NCBI GenBank assembly: GCA_963665195.1
Contig: OY762070.1
Span: 558,001 to 622,000, forward strand
DNA: 64,000 nt
Source: VXYL01 sp963665195
Lineage (GTDB): Bacteria; Pseudomonadota; Gammaproteobacteria; Pseudomonadales; Azotimanducaceae
Direction of reading: 5' to 3'
This document shows, piece by piece, positions 8,099 to 16,358 of the stretch. A program made the position numbers and the translations under genes. How positions within the stretch are numbered: position 1 is the stretch's first letter; each line of letters opens with the position of its first letter. A model generated the notes under the pieces. It was not told the DNA's origin and made no database searches. It saw nothing but the letters and a program-made list of their open reading frames with translations.

Positions 8099-10722
8099 GA
8101 ACGCGATGGCACTGCGCATTGGCGGGCGCGATCCTGCTCGGCGGCTGCGCCGAGGAAGAGGCGGCGGTCTCCCGGCACCCAGGCGCGTTCCTGACCAAGG
8201 AAGACGCTGCGGCCCGCTCGCTGAGAGTCGACAACGTCACCTACGCACTTGACATCGCCTTGGACGGCGAAGCGGCGGAATACGCGGGGCAGGTGCGGAT
8301 CGGCTTCGATCTGGCGCCGGGTGCCGCGGATGCGCCGCTTACGGTGGACTTTGCGGGCGGCACCGTGGCCAGCGTCTCGGTCAACGACGAGCAGGTCGGG
8401 GATCCCCGCTACAACGGCTTCTTTCTCGTCCTGCCCGCTGCGAAGCTGCGCGAGGGCGCGAACGTCGCCCGCATCGCCTTCAGCCATCCCTACAGCAAGG
8501 ACGGCAACGGCCTGTACCGCTTCCGCGACCCGGTGGACCAGCGCGACTACCTGTACACCAACTTCGAGCCCTACAACCAGAACCGCCTGTTCCCCTCGTT
8601 CGACCAGCCGGACCTGAAGGCCCGGTTCTCCACCATCGCGACCGCGCCGGCGGACTGGCAGGTGATCTCCGTGGTGCCGGAGTCGGAAGTGACCGAAGAG
8701 GGAGACCGCAGGCGCTGGGTGTTCCCCGAGTCGCCGCCCATCAGCACCTACATCTACGCCCTGCACGCCGGCCACTACCGGCAGTGGGATGCCATGGCCG
8801 GGGAAATCCCGTTGCGCCTGTTCGCGCGCCAGTCGCTTGCCGGGTACGTCGTGCCGGAGCACTGGTTTCCTCCTACGCAGCAGGGCTTCGCCTTCTTCGA
8901 GCGCTACTTCGACATCCCGTACCCGTTCGGCAAGTACGATCAGGTGATCGCCCCGCACTTCAATGCCGGCGCGATGGAGAACCTCGGCGCGGTCACCTTC
9001 AGCGAGCGCTTCCTGCGCCGCGGCGCGATCACGCGCCAGGCGCGCCGGTCGCTGGCGAGCGTGATCCTGCACGAGATGGCGCACATGTGGTTCGGCAATC
9101 TGGTCACCATGGACTGGTGGAATGGGCTGTGGCTGAACGAGTCCTTCGCCTCCTACATGGCGCATCTGGCGATGCTGGAAGCCACCGAGTTCACGGACGA
9201 TGCGTTGAATGCGTTCCGCAGCAAGGTGCGCGCCTACCGGGCCGATGAGCGCGACACCACGCATCCCATCGAGATGCCGACGCCCACCACGGACGATGCG
9301 TTCGCCAACTTCGATGCGATTACCTATAGCAAGGGCGCGGCAACGCTCAATCAGCTGCGCAATCTGGTGGGGCCGGATGCCTTCCGCGAGGGCGTCAGCG
9401 CCCATTTGAAGGATCGGGCGTACGACAACGCCGCCATCGACGACTTCCTCGGCGCGATTTCGGCGGCGGCCGGGCGCGACCTCTCGGACTGGTCCAAGGA
9501 ATGGCTGCACACGCCGGGCACCAACAGCGTCGCGGTGGAGTTCGAGTGCGAGGGCGGCGCGATCAGCGATGCGGTGGTGGAGCAGGGCGCGCCGGATGCT
9601 TGGCCCACGTTGCGCATGCACCGGACGCAGCTCGGCTTCTATCGGTTCGGGGCCGATGCCGAGGTGCGCACGCTGCCCATCGTCTATGCCGGCATCTACA
9701 CGCCGGTGGAGGCCGCCCGCGGCTTGCCGTGCCCGGATTTCGTGTTCGCCAACCACGGCGACTGGGACTACGCCCGGGCGACCCTCAATCCAGCCGCTCT
9801 CGATCAGCTCGGCCAGCATCTGGATGCCTTCGAGCCGCTGATGCGGTCGATGCTCTGGCAAAGCGCATTCGAGCTGGTCAACGACAGCGCCATTGCGCCG
9901 CTCGCCTTCGTCGACTTCGCCCTGGCGCACATGGGGCGCGAGCCCAAGGACGAGGTGTTCGGCCAAGCGCTTGGCCTGCTGCAGAGCGCGTGGTCCTACC
10001 ACCGGCGGCTTGGCGAGGAGGAGGCGGTAGTGCAAGACGCTAAGCGGCTTGAGGCCCATCTATGGGGCGCGTTCGAGGAGAGCGTGGCGGGGTCCGATCG
10101 ACGGCTGATGCTGTTCGATGCCTATGTCGGCACCGCTGCTACCGGCGCCGCGCTGAGCGCACTCGACAACCTGCTGGCGTCGCCCACCGGGCTCCCGGAC
10201 GACTTCGAGCTGGATCAGGATCGGCGTTGGTCGATACTCCGCAAGCTCGCGGGGCATGGCGTGGATGTGGCCGAACGCCTCGCCGCAGAGACCGCCCGCG
10301 ATCCGTCCGACCAGGGCGAGAGCAGTGCCTTGACGGTGCGCGCCGCGAGGCCCGACCCGGAGCAGCAGACCATCCATGTGGAGCAGCTCCTCGATCCGCA
10401 CCAAGCTGGGCTGAAGGTCGCCGAAGCCCGATCCATCGCCGGCGGCCTGTTCCCGAGCAACCAGCGCGAGCTGCAGCTCGCCATCGTCCCGCAGGTCTTC
10501 GCCGCGTTGCAGAGCGTCAGCGACAACGTCGATCCGAGCTACTTCGGTGCTGTGACGGGCGGTCTGCTCGGCACCATCTGCGACGCCGGCTATCTCGAAC
10601 AGCTCGAAGCCGCCATCGCCGACTCCGCAGATCTGCATCCCTCCCTGCGCAAGCGACTGCTGGACATGCGCTTCGACGTGCGCCGCTGCCTCGCGATCGG
10701 CGAAACGATGGGGCGCGGGTGA
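8095..10722 (+). CDS. pepN: M1-family metallo-aminopeptidase (aminopeptidase N-like), predicted lipoprotein
   Basis: An 875-residue M1 peptidase. The exopeptidase motif GAMEN is near residue 291, the zinc motif HEMAH near 326 with the third ligand Glu in LNESFASY about 23 residues later. The N-terminus has a short hydrophobic stretch ending in LLGGC, a lipobox, so the protein is probably exported and lipidated, unlike cytosolic E. coli PepN. The GTG start overlaps the preceding stop, and the end overlaps the next ATG (TGATG), placing it in the middle of a coupled operon. It should remove N-terminal residues from peptides in the periplasm. The symbol is by family only. Confidence 0.9.
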   Translation: MRTRWHCALAGAILLGGCAEEEAAVSRHPGAFLTKEDAAARSLRVDNVTYALDIALDGEAAEYAGQVRIGFDLAPGAADAPLTVDFAGGTVASVSVNDEQVGDPRYNGFFLVLPAAKLREGANVARIAFSHPYSKDGNGLYRFRDPVDQRDYLYTNFEPYNQNRLFPSFDQPDLKARFSTIATAPADWQVISVVPESEVTEEGDRRRWVFPESPPISTYIYALHAGHYRQWDAMAGEIPLRLFARQSLAGYVVPEHWFPPTQQGFAFFERYFDIPYPFGKYDQVIAPHFNAGAMENLGAVTFSERFLRRGAITRQARRSLASVILHEMAHMWFGNLVTMDWWNGLWLNESFASYMAHLAMLEATEFTDDALNAFRSKVRAYRADERDTTHPIEMPTPTTDDAFANFDAITYSKGAATLNQLRNLVGPDAFREGVSAHLKDRAYDNAAIDDFLGAISAAAGRDLSDWSKEWLHTPGTNSVAVEFECEGGAISDAVVEQGAPDAWPTLRMHRTQLGFYRFGADAEVRTLPIVYAGIYTPVEAARGLPCPDFVFANHGDWDYARATLNPAALDQLGQHLDAFEPLMRSMLWQSAFELVNDSAIAPLAFVDFALAHMGREPKDEVFGQALGLLQSAWSYHRRLGEEEAVVQDAKRLEAHLWGAFEESVAGSDRRLMLFDAYVGTAATGAALSALDNLLASPTGLPDDFELDQDRRWSILRKLAGHGVDVAERLAAETARDPSDQGESSALTVRAARPDPEQQTIHVEQLLDPHQAGLKVAEARSIAGGLFPSNQRELQLAIVPQVFAALQSVSDNVDPSYFGAVTGGLLGTICDAGYLEQLEAAIADSADLHPSLRKRLLDMRFDVRRCLAIGETMGRG

Positions 10723-11237
10723 TGCGTCGGACAACCGGCCTTGCGGCGTTCTCCATGGCGTTGGTGGTGGCCGCCGCCGTCGCCATCCGCGCCGCCGACG
10801 AGCAGGACTTCTACCTCGTTCCGGACTACGACCCCGGCCGCGACAAGCAAGCGCTCATCACCAGGGCGCTGGACCGCGCCGCCGCCGAGGACAAGAGCGT
10901 GCTGCTCGTCCTCGGCGGCGACTGGTGCGGCTGGTGCAAGGTGCTGGAGGAGGACATCGACCGCTCCGAGGAACTGACCGTGCTCTTGCAGCAGCACTAC
11001 GTGGTCGCCAAGGTGTACTGCGACGCGGGCAGTCCCGGCATCCGCTACAAGCCGCGCCAGCAGCCCGCCGCCGGGGCGTTCTACATGAACATCCGCGCCA
11101 AGGCGTATCCGCACCTCGTCATCCTGGACAGCGACGGCAACCGCTTGCACTCGAAGAGCATGGGCGGGATGCTCAAGCAGGGCCGCTACTCGGAGTCCAA
11201 GCTGCGTCGGCTCTTGAATCGCCACAAACCGGGGTAG
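10722..11237 (+). CDS. thioredoxin-like protein with CGWC active site, exported
   Basis: A 171-residue protein with a hydrophobic signal-like N-terminus (cleavage plausible after IRAADE) and a thioredoxin-fold redox motif DWCGWCK near residue 69. The fold continues with a cis-Pro-like YPHLVILDSDG segment, as in Thioredoxin_7 proteins. It likely acts as a periplasmic thiol-disulfide oxidoreductase. The start ATG shares bases with the aminopeptidase stop, and the methyltransferase gene at 11244 follows after six bases. A link to the aminopeptidase is suggested only by coupling. Confidence 0.8.
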   Translation: MRRTTGLAAFSMALVVAAAVAIRAADEQDFYLVPDYDPGRDKQALITRALDRAAAEDKSVLLVLGGDWCGWCKVLEEDIDRSEELTVLLQQHYVVAKVYCDAGSPGIRYKPRQQPAAGAFYMNIRAKAYPHLVILDSDGNRLHSKSMGGMLKQGRYSESKLRRLLNRHKPG

Positions 11238-11243
11238 ACCGAC

Positions 11244-12215
11244 ATGATCCTCGACCAGAAACTCGCAAGCGGCGACGTCATCGTGCTCGACGGCGCCATC
11301 GGCTCGGAGATCGAGCGCCTCGGCGGCGACATGGACGCCGTCGCTTGGTGCGGGATGGCGAATCTGACGCATCCCGATGTCGTCCGCCGCGTCCACCAGT
11401 GCTACCTCGAAGCCGGCGCCGACGTGATCACGGCCAACACCTTCGCCACCTGCCGACACGTTCTCGACGGCGTCGGCCGCGGCGACGAGGCGCTGGCCAT
11501 CACCCGGCGTGCCGTGGAACTCGCGCGGGAAGCCATCGACCAAGCGGCGCCGGAGCGTCCGGTGGCGCTGGCCGGCTCCATGTCCAACCACGTCGCCTGG
11601 CTGCCGGACACGGTGGCCGCCGATCCTGCGTTCCTGCCGTCGCCGAAGCAGGAAGCCGCGAACTACCGCGAGATGGCGGATGCGCTGGCGGAGGCCGGCT
11701 GCGACCTGCTGCTCTTGGAGATGATGCAGGACGTGGAGCACGCCCTGCGCGTCACCGAGGCGGCGGTCGCCACCGGCCTGCCGGTGTGGGTGGGCATCAG
11801 CACCAGCCGCGGCCCGGACGGCCGGATGATCGGCTGGGACCAGGTCGCAGAGGAGGACGGCAACCTCCCGGACGGCTACGAGCAGGGCGAGCGACTGCCG
11901 CTCGAGACCATTATCGACGCGCTGGTTGCGCTCGGCCCGCAGGCGCTCGGCATCATGCACAGCTCCTTCAAGTCCACCACGCCGGGCCTGGAAGTCCTCT
12001 TCGAGCGCTGGAACGGCCCGGTGATGGCCTACCCGGAAGCGATCGGCTTCGACGCCGTGGCCCGCGAGCGCTACCCCGTCGGCCCGGAAGACTTCGCGGC
12101 CCACTGCCGCGGCTGGGTCGAGCGCGGCGTGCAGATCGTCGGCGGCTGCTGCGGCACCACCATCCACCACATCCGCGCGATGGTGGAGCAGCTTCCCGAG
12201 CGCGCCGGCCCATGA
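11244..12215 (+). CDS. homocysteine S-methyltransferase family protein
   Basis: A 323-residue Pfam S-methyl_trans (PF02574) barrel. It begins with LLDGAIGSE-like sequence (VLDGAIGSEIERLG), has the ANTFATCRHV strand, and ends with the zinc-binding GGCCGTT near residue 299, so the Cys ligands are present. Members transfer a methyl group from S-methylmethionine, betaine or related donors to homocysteine; the donor here is unknown. Its stop overlaps the ATG of the broken dioxygenase (ATGA), which suggests the two once worked together on a methylated metabolite. Confidence 0.88.
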   Translation: MILDQKLASGDVIVLDGAIGSEIERLGGDMDAVAWCGMANLTHPDVVRRVHQCYLEAGADVITANTFATCRHVLDGVGRGDEALAITRRAVELAREAIDQAAPERPVALAGSMSNHVAWLPDTVAADPAFLPSPKQEAANYREMADALAEAGCDLLLLEMMQDVEHALRVTEAAVATGLPVWVGISTSRGPDGRMIGWDQVAEEDGNLPDGYEQGERLPLETIIDALVALGPQALGIMHSSFKSTTPGLEVLFERWNGPVMAYPEAIGFDAVARERYPVGPEDFAAHCRGWVERGVQIVGGCCGTTIHHIRAMVEQLPERAGP

Positions 12216-12930
12216 CGGACGAGATCGCGGCAATCAAGCGCGACTACGACCGCGACGGCTTCGCGAGCCTGCGGAACTACATGGAGGGCGAAGCCTTGGC
12301 AGAGCTGCGGCGCCGGGCGACGGAACTCTCGACGGCGCTCTTCGCCGAGCAGGAGCGCACGACGGCGAAGGGAGCCAAGGCCGGCCATGGCTTGCAGCAA
12401 CATCCTCAAGAATCTCCAGCACCACGATCCGTGGTTCGAGCGCCAGCTCGCCGCCGGCAAGCACGTCCCGCTGATCGAAGCGCTCGTCGAGGACCAGTTG
12501 GTGCCGGCCACGGCCGCCTGGTTCGCCAAGCGGGCGGGCTCTCCTGAGGCGGTCGCGCCGCACCGGGACCGCATCGGCCGCGCCCCCGGCTCGCAGAACG
12601 GTGCGACGATCTGGATCGTGCGACGCCGCCGCCGAGAACGGCTGCCCGCACTACGCCCGCGGTTCGCACAAGCTCGACATCGACCCGCGCATCCCGTACG
12701 GCGATCTGGAAGTGGACGACAAGTCTGCGGTCGCCGTCGTCGTGCAGCCCGGCGACGCCGTGGTCCACAGCGCCGTGACGGTGCATTGGTCGCACGGCAA
12801 TCCCACCGCCCGCCCGCGCCGAGCCGTGTCGTATTTCTATTGGGGCGCCAGCGGCCAGCAGGTCGCGGAGGCCCTCGCCAGCCAAAAGGAGAAGCCATGC
12901 CAGTCAACGTCGCAGACCTCAAGCCGGTAG
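12212..12930 (+). pseudogene. phytanoyl-CoA dioxygenase (PhyH) family gene, frameshifted at least twice
   Basis: PhyH-like sequence is spread over three frames. Frame 2 gives the N-terminus (MTDEIAAIKRDYDRDGF) to about nt 12385. Frame 3 continues with NILKNLQHHDPWFERQL and PHRDRIGRAPGSQNGATIWI, containing the HxD iron-binding pair. From about nt 12620 frame 1 carries AAENGCPHYARGSHK and the distal VTVHWSHGN with the second His and the 2-oxoglutarate-binding Arg. All the expected motifs are present in order, so only small indels separate the pieces. The gene is either recently inactivated or affected by assembly indels. It belongs to the operon that begins at 7313. Confidence 0.8.
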
Positions 12931-13161
12931 GAGAGTTCGGTTCCAAGGCGTGGTGCGAAGCCTGCGCCAAGTACGGCATGGAGTTGCTGGAGGATGGCGA
13001 CCTGCCCGCCGACACCGCGTGGGGCTTCAGCGGAGATCTACACCCATGCCCCGGCGCGTCTTCTAGAACGAGGCCGCACCGCGTCCGCCTACTACCGGCA
13101 GGGGCGGTGCTTCCCAGAGCGCGCTGACGGGCCTTGGCAACGCTCTTCCCAGCGCATCTGA
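12897..13161 (+). pseudogene. small hypothetical gene, probably frameshifted
   Basis: An ATG at 12897 follows a strong AAAAGGAGAA ribosome-binding site and starts MPVNVADLKPVGEFGSKAWC. As written, the frame runs to 13127 (76 residues), but after TAWGFS at nt ~13029 it changes to low-quality sequence. Skipping one G there gives a more protein-like tail (EIYTHAPARLLERGRTASAYY) ending at the TGA at 13159-13161. I do not recognise the family. It overlaps the 3' end of the PhyH pseudogene and converges with the nucleotidyltransferase gene at 13163. Confidence 0.5.
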
Positions 13162-13162
13162 A

Positions 13163-13879
13163 CTATCTCCCTAGGTACTTTGACGGGTCCGGCATCCGGC
13201 TGATCGCTCTGCGCACCGCATCCCACGGGTCGGCCGCGATGTCGGCTCGGGACGGATCGAGCAAGGGGCGCCCATGCCCCGTCGTTCCGGCGGCATCGCG
13301 GATCGCACGCACAAACTCCTCGTCGTCCTGAAGCCCGGAAAGCGCCCCGCGCGCTATGTCGGGGTGGTGGTCGAGCGCAAAGGCGACGTCGTAGCCGTCG
13401 CGGTCCGTCGCCATCGCTCTACCTAGGAGTCGCCCGACGACCTTGCCCCGCAGAATGGCTTCCGGCCTGGCCAGTCCCACTGCCGTTCCGGCAACCGTGT
13501 GACCCGGAAGGAGCGGGTCGGTGAAGTCCAACGACGACGGTACGAGCGAAACAGGCACTCCCGCGTATTTGAACCCGATCAGTCGGCCCGTGACGACGAC
13601 CCGGGAGACCGGCGCAGCTTGCTTGTCGTGCGCTGCGCGAAGCTCGTCGCGAAAGTGAAGGCGCGACGGCGCATCGAAGACGTCCGTGAACACGCTACGG
13701 TTCGCGACCAGATCGAGGTACGTGCTTCGCCGGTGCTGCCAAAGCACGGCAAGCGCGGTGCCGCCCGCCAACCGCAGGTCGGACGCCGCGAGACGGCCTC
13801 GGGTCCCCGCCGAGATCGCATCGACCGCGAAGTCCAAGGCCGATGCCAAGTCGGCCGGGAGGGGAACCGACGCGATCAG
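13163..13879 (-). CDS. AbiEii/AbiGii-like nucleotidyltransferase
   Basis: About 238 residues. The central LAGGTALAVLWQHRRS followed by YLDLVAN matches the nucleotide-binding GGTAL...R...D-L pattern of AbiEii/DUF1814 nucleotidyltransferases. Downstream are strands such as IGFKYAGVPVSL and a conserved-looking RPEAILRGKV segment, the Lys-containing helix of this fold. The start is uncertain: the frame is open further upstream but family-like sequence begins around 13879, where a CTG overlaps the stop of the upstream gene; a TTG shortly downstream is an alternative. It is coupled to the unknown gene at 13876-14367, an arrangement typical of type IV toxin-antitoxin pairs, with this as the possible toxin. 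Confidence 0.6.
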   Translation of the reverse strand: MIASVPLPADLASALDFAVDAISAGTRGRLAASDLRLAGGTALAVLWQHRRSTYLDLVANRSVFTDVFDAPSRLHFRDELRAAHDKQAAPVSRVVVTGRLIGFKYAGVPVSLVPSSLDFTDPLLPGHTVAGTAVGLARPEAILRGKVVGRLLGRAMATDRDGYDVAFALDHHPDIARGALSGLQDDEEFVRAIRDAAGTTGHGRPLLDPSRADIAADPWDAVRRAISRMPDPSKYLGR

Positions 13880-14367
13880 AAGTGGGCGAGGTGGTCGCAG
13901 TCCACCGCCGCCAGCTTGTCGAGCACGAAAGGCAGGTCCCGCTGGCCAAGGACGGACCACGGGTTGAGGCAAAGGACCACCGGCCAGCGGATCGCGCCCG
14001 GCCGCGCCCGGTAGAACGCGGCGATCTCCCTGGGCGATGCGCCGCTGTGCTCGAACGTGCGGCGCAGGCTCCACAGGCTTAGCTCTGCCAGCACCGACAC
14101 GAGCACATGGTCGAGACCGAGATCGCCGGTGGTGCCCTCGACGAACGCGCGGCGCATGTCGTGGGGCCCGACCTTGACGGCGCAGCCGCCCTGAACATGG
14201 CAGATGAGGGCGTCTGCTTCATCCTCATCGAACGGGAAGCGTCGCGTGGCCTCTTCGCTCGCGAACGCATCGTCGGGGCGCAGTTGGGCCGCGATGAATG
14301 CGGGGTCCCGCTCGTCCTCCACACCGGGATCCCGATAGAAGGACTGCTGGTCGTCTGCGGCAGGCAT
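13876..14367 (-). CDS. hypothetical protein coupled to the nucleotidyltransferase
   Basis: A 163-residue acidic N-terminal, otherwise mixed protein that I do not recognise. It contains VLVSVLAELSLWSLRRTF, a likely amphipathic helix, and AAFYRARPGAIRWPVVLC near the C-terminus. No winged-helix DNA-binding motif like that of AbiEi antitoxins is obvious. Its stop (13876-13878) overlaps the presumed start of the downstream nucleotidyltransferase, so the two are co-translated. By position it could be the antitoxin or a specificity partner. Confidence 0.6.
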   Translation of the reverse strand: MPAADDQQSFYRDPGVEDERDPAFIAAQLRPDDAFASEEATRRFPFDEDEADALICHVQGGCAVKVGPHDMRRAFVEGTTGDLGLDHVLVSVLAELSLWSLRRTFEHSGASPREIAAFYRARPGAIRWPVVLCLNPWSVLGQRDLPFVLDKLAAVDCDHLAHF

Positions 14368-14545
14368 CGTCGCACCTTACCCGCCGTGGGCCTTGGTGTT
14401 CAACGGCATGGGAACCGAGGTGTCTTGGCTGAGTGGGCCGAACATGCACAGTCGCGCGTTTCGGCTGGCGGTCGATAGCGATGTTCCGGCGGTGGCGAAG
14501 CCAGCCGACATCGCACGGTCGGGAATGGAGACGGGGGACGAAAGG

Positions 14546-14639
14546 TGGCGGAAGAGGTAGGAGTCGAACCCACCGGGCGCCTATCGAGCGCCCCGACGGC
14601 TTTGAAGGCCGCGCGCCCCACCGGAGACGATGCTCTTCC
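14546..14639 (-). tRNA. selC: tRNA-Sec (anticodon TCA)
   Basis: The minus strand begins GGAAGAGCATCGTCTCCGG, almost the same as E. coli selC, with an anticodon loop CTTCAAA (anticodon TCA), a long variable arm, the T-loop GGTTCGACTCC and a genome-encoded GCCA end. The acceptor stem pairs GGAAGAG with CTCTTCC, and the eighth position (C-C) is unpaired here although E. coli has eight pairs. The total length of about 94 bases fits tRNA-Sec, the longest bacterial tRNA. It lies 1.1 kb downstream of the selA-selB-HEAT operon on the same strand. Confidence 0.95.
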
Positions 14640-14791
14640 GAGCAGCCACTGTACGAACAAAGGGCGGGGCGTGGCAAGTGCGTGTGCGGACATATCCGAT
14701 GGTTGACGGGGAACCACGTCTGGCTGACCATGCCGGCGATCCGGGACCGGACTGCCAATGCTGATCTCGCGCGACTTCGCGGACTGATAGA

Positions 14792-15643
14792 GTGCTCGAA
14801 CTGACCGCCGCCCAAGCGGCGTGGCTCGGAGCCCATGGTGTGGCAGGGCCTTTTCGAGACTTGGCCGATGGGTTCCGGGCCGACCTATTCGAGGCTGGCC
14901 GGGGATTCGTTGTTCGTGTCGGGAAGTCCCCGCCGGACGACAACGCCTTCTCGACAGAGATGCGTGTGATGGCGGCCGTGCGAGGCCGTGTGGACATGGC
15001 GGTTCCGCGTCCAGTGCTGTTCGTCGACGCGCTGCCGGAGTTTCCGCATGGGGTCATGGTCTACCCGAAGCTAGCAGGGGCGTCGCCTGCGGTGCCTTCG
15101 CGGGCGCTCGCGGAGAGCGCGGCGTCGGTACTGTGTCAGCTCCACGCGGTCGCGGCCGATCCTGCGTTGCCTGAACGGACGTTGGATGCGGATGTGATCG
15201 CGGCGCTCGTTCGGGTGACGGAACCTGCCCTGACCGTGCCGCGGCGCCACGGTATCGAGCGATGGCGAGCGGATATGTGCGCCTTCCTCGCCACGGAACA
15301 GCCCCGCTGTCTGATCCACGGCGATTTCTGGCACGCCAACTGGCTGGCCACCCCGGACGGCCGAACCATGATCGGGCTCCTAGACTTCGAGCACTCCGGC
15401 ATCGGCTTCCCCCACGAGGACCTCGCGCCGCTCAGGTACTTGGGCGAGGACTTTCGCGCCGCAGCGATCAACGCCTATTGCGAGGCCAGCGCCAAGACTG
15501 CGGCGACGCTGCTCGTCGAGACGCGGATGTTCGACGTGTTGCGCGAGTTGCGCGGCTTGGCGTGGGCGCTGCGCAATCGAGACGCGGGAGAGCTCGACGA
15601 CGCGATCGAGAAGGTCGTCGCAGTGCTGGCAAGCTACGCCTAG
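14792..15643 (+). CDS. phosphotransferase family (APH/choline kinase-like) protein
   Basis: A 283-residue kinase-like protein. The Brenner motif HGDFWHANW is near residue 176 and the magnesium-binding DFEHS about 20 residues later; the N-lobe VVRVGKSPP holds the presumed ATP-binding Lys. This is the aminoglycoside phosphotransferase (PF01636) fold, used for small alcohols and antibiotics; nothing identifies the substrate, so a resistance role should not be assumed. The GTG at 14792 is the first start. It is the only + strand gene within the selenocysteine locus, lying between selC and the sel operon. Confidence 0.8.
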   Translation: MLELTAAQAAWLGAHGVAGPFRDLADGFRADLFEAGRGFVVRVGKSPPDDNAFSTEMRVMAAVRGRVDMAVPRPVLFVDALPEFPHGVMVYPKLAGASPAVPSRALAESAASVLCQLHAVAADPALPERTLDADVIAALVRVTEPALTVPRRHGIERWRADMCAFLATEQPRCLIHGDFWHANWLATPDGRTMIGLLDFEHSGIGFPHEDLAPLRYLGEDFRAAAINAYCEASAKTAATLLVETRMFDVLRELRGLAWALRNRDAGELDDAIEKVVAVLASYA

Positions 15644-15788
15644 CCACACGCTCGCGCTAACCGTAGTTGCGGAACTGGCGATGGCCAGGATGCGAGCGCC
15701 CCAAAACCGGTCCCATCCCGCATTCCCTCGGTGTCGGCGCGGGCCGCTTGCGGGCCGCCGACTCCGGCCAGCCACGCCGACCCGCCGG

Positions 15789-16358
15789 TCACCGCGTCTT
15801 GAGCGTCCCGTAGCGCGGCCCGCCGGGGACCCACCAGCCGGCGACCTTGCGCACGGCCGGGTGCGGGTCGTGTTCATGCGCCTGAGCAATGGCGGCTTTC
15901 GCGGCATCGCTTCGCAGCACCGACGGGCCAAGCAGCCCCGCTGCTTGCTGACGAACGCGTCGGTCGTCGTCGTGCAGCAGCGCGTGTGCCACCACCGGAA
16001 TCACGCCCTCTTCGCCCGGTCGGCACGCGCCTTCCTTGCAGCGGTCGCAGGCCAGTGCGGGGATCGCCCAGGCGCGGACGCCCGGATGGGCGTGGGCGAC
16101 GTTGGCGATCAGTTCCGGCAGCGCCGCTTCGTCCATGAAGCGGTCGAGCACCTTGCAGCAGGCGATGCGGACCTCGGGCTCCTCGTGCGCTAGCCCCGCT
16201 CGCACCGCTTCGGTGGCGCCGCGGCCGGCGGCCATGAGCTTGCGCATCGCGGCCTTGCGACGGTGCGGCTTGGCGAGCATGGCCACCGCCTCTTCAAGCA
16301 TGTTGCCGGAGAGGTCGATGATCGGGCGTGCGGCGGACATTCTCATGGCGACCGTCAT
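15789..16358 (-). CDS. HEAT-repeat protein encoded downstream of selB
   Basis: A 189-residue all-helical protein with repeated pairs such as EEPEVRIACCKVLDRF, AHPGVRAWAIPAL, DDRRVRQQAAGLLG and DPHPAVRKVAGWW, typical HEAT units of about 30 residues. A Cys-rich insert ALACDRCKEGAC sits between repeats. The start ATG at 16358 overlaps the selB stop (ATGA), so it is very likely co-translated with selB; an internal ATG at 16346 is possible. HEAT proteins are usually scaffolds. Its position suggests a role connected with selenocysteine insertion, but I know of no established HEAT partner of SelB. Confidence 0.8.
   Translation of the reverse strand: MTVAMRMSAARPIIDLSGNMLEEAVAMLAKPHRRKAAMRKLMAAGRGATEAVRAGLAHEEPEVRIACCKVLDRFMDEAALPELIANVAHAHPGVRAWAIPALACDRCKEGACRPGEEGVIPVVAHALLHDDDRRVRQQAAGLLGPSVLRSDAAKAAIAQAHEHDPHPAVRKVAGWWVPGGPRYGTLKTR

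Noticed and set aside
8050..10059. 669-residue minus ORF across the aminopeptidase gene
   Set aside because: Shadow ORF caused by high GC; the + strand has GAMEN and HEMAH motifs.
13029..13161. UGA/frameshift region considered as a selenoprotein because of the nearby sel genes
   Set aside because: The break is a one-base indel, not an in-frame UGA, and no SECIS hairpin is evident.
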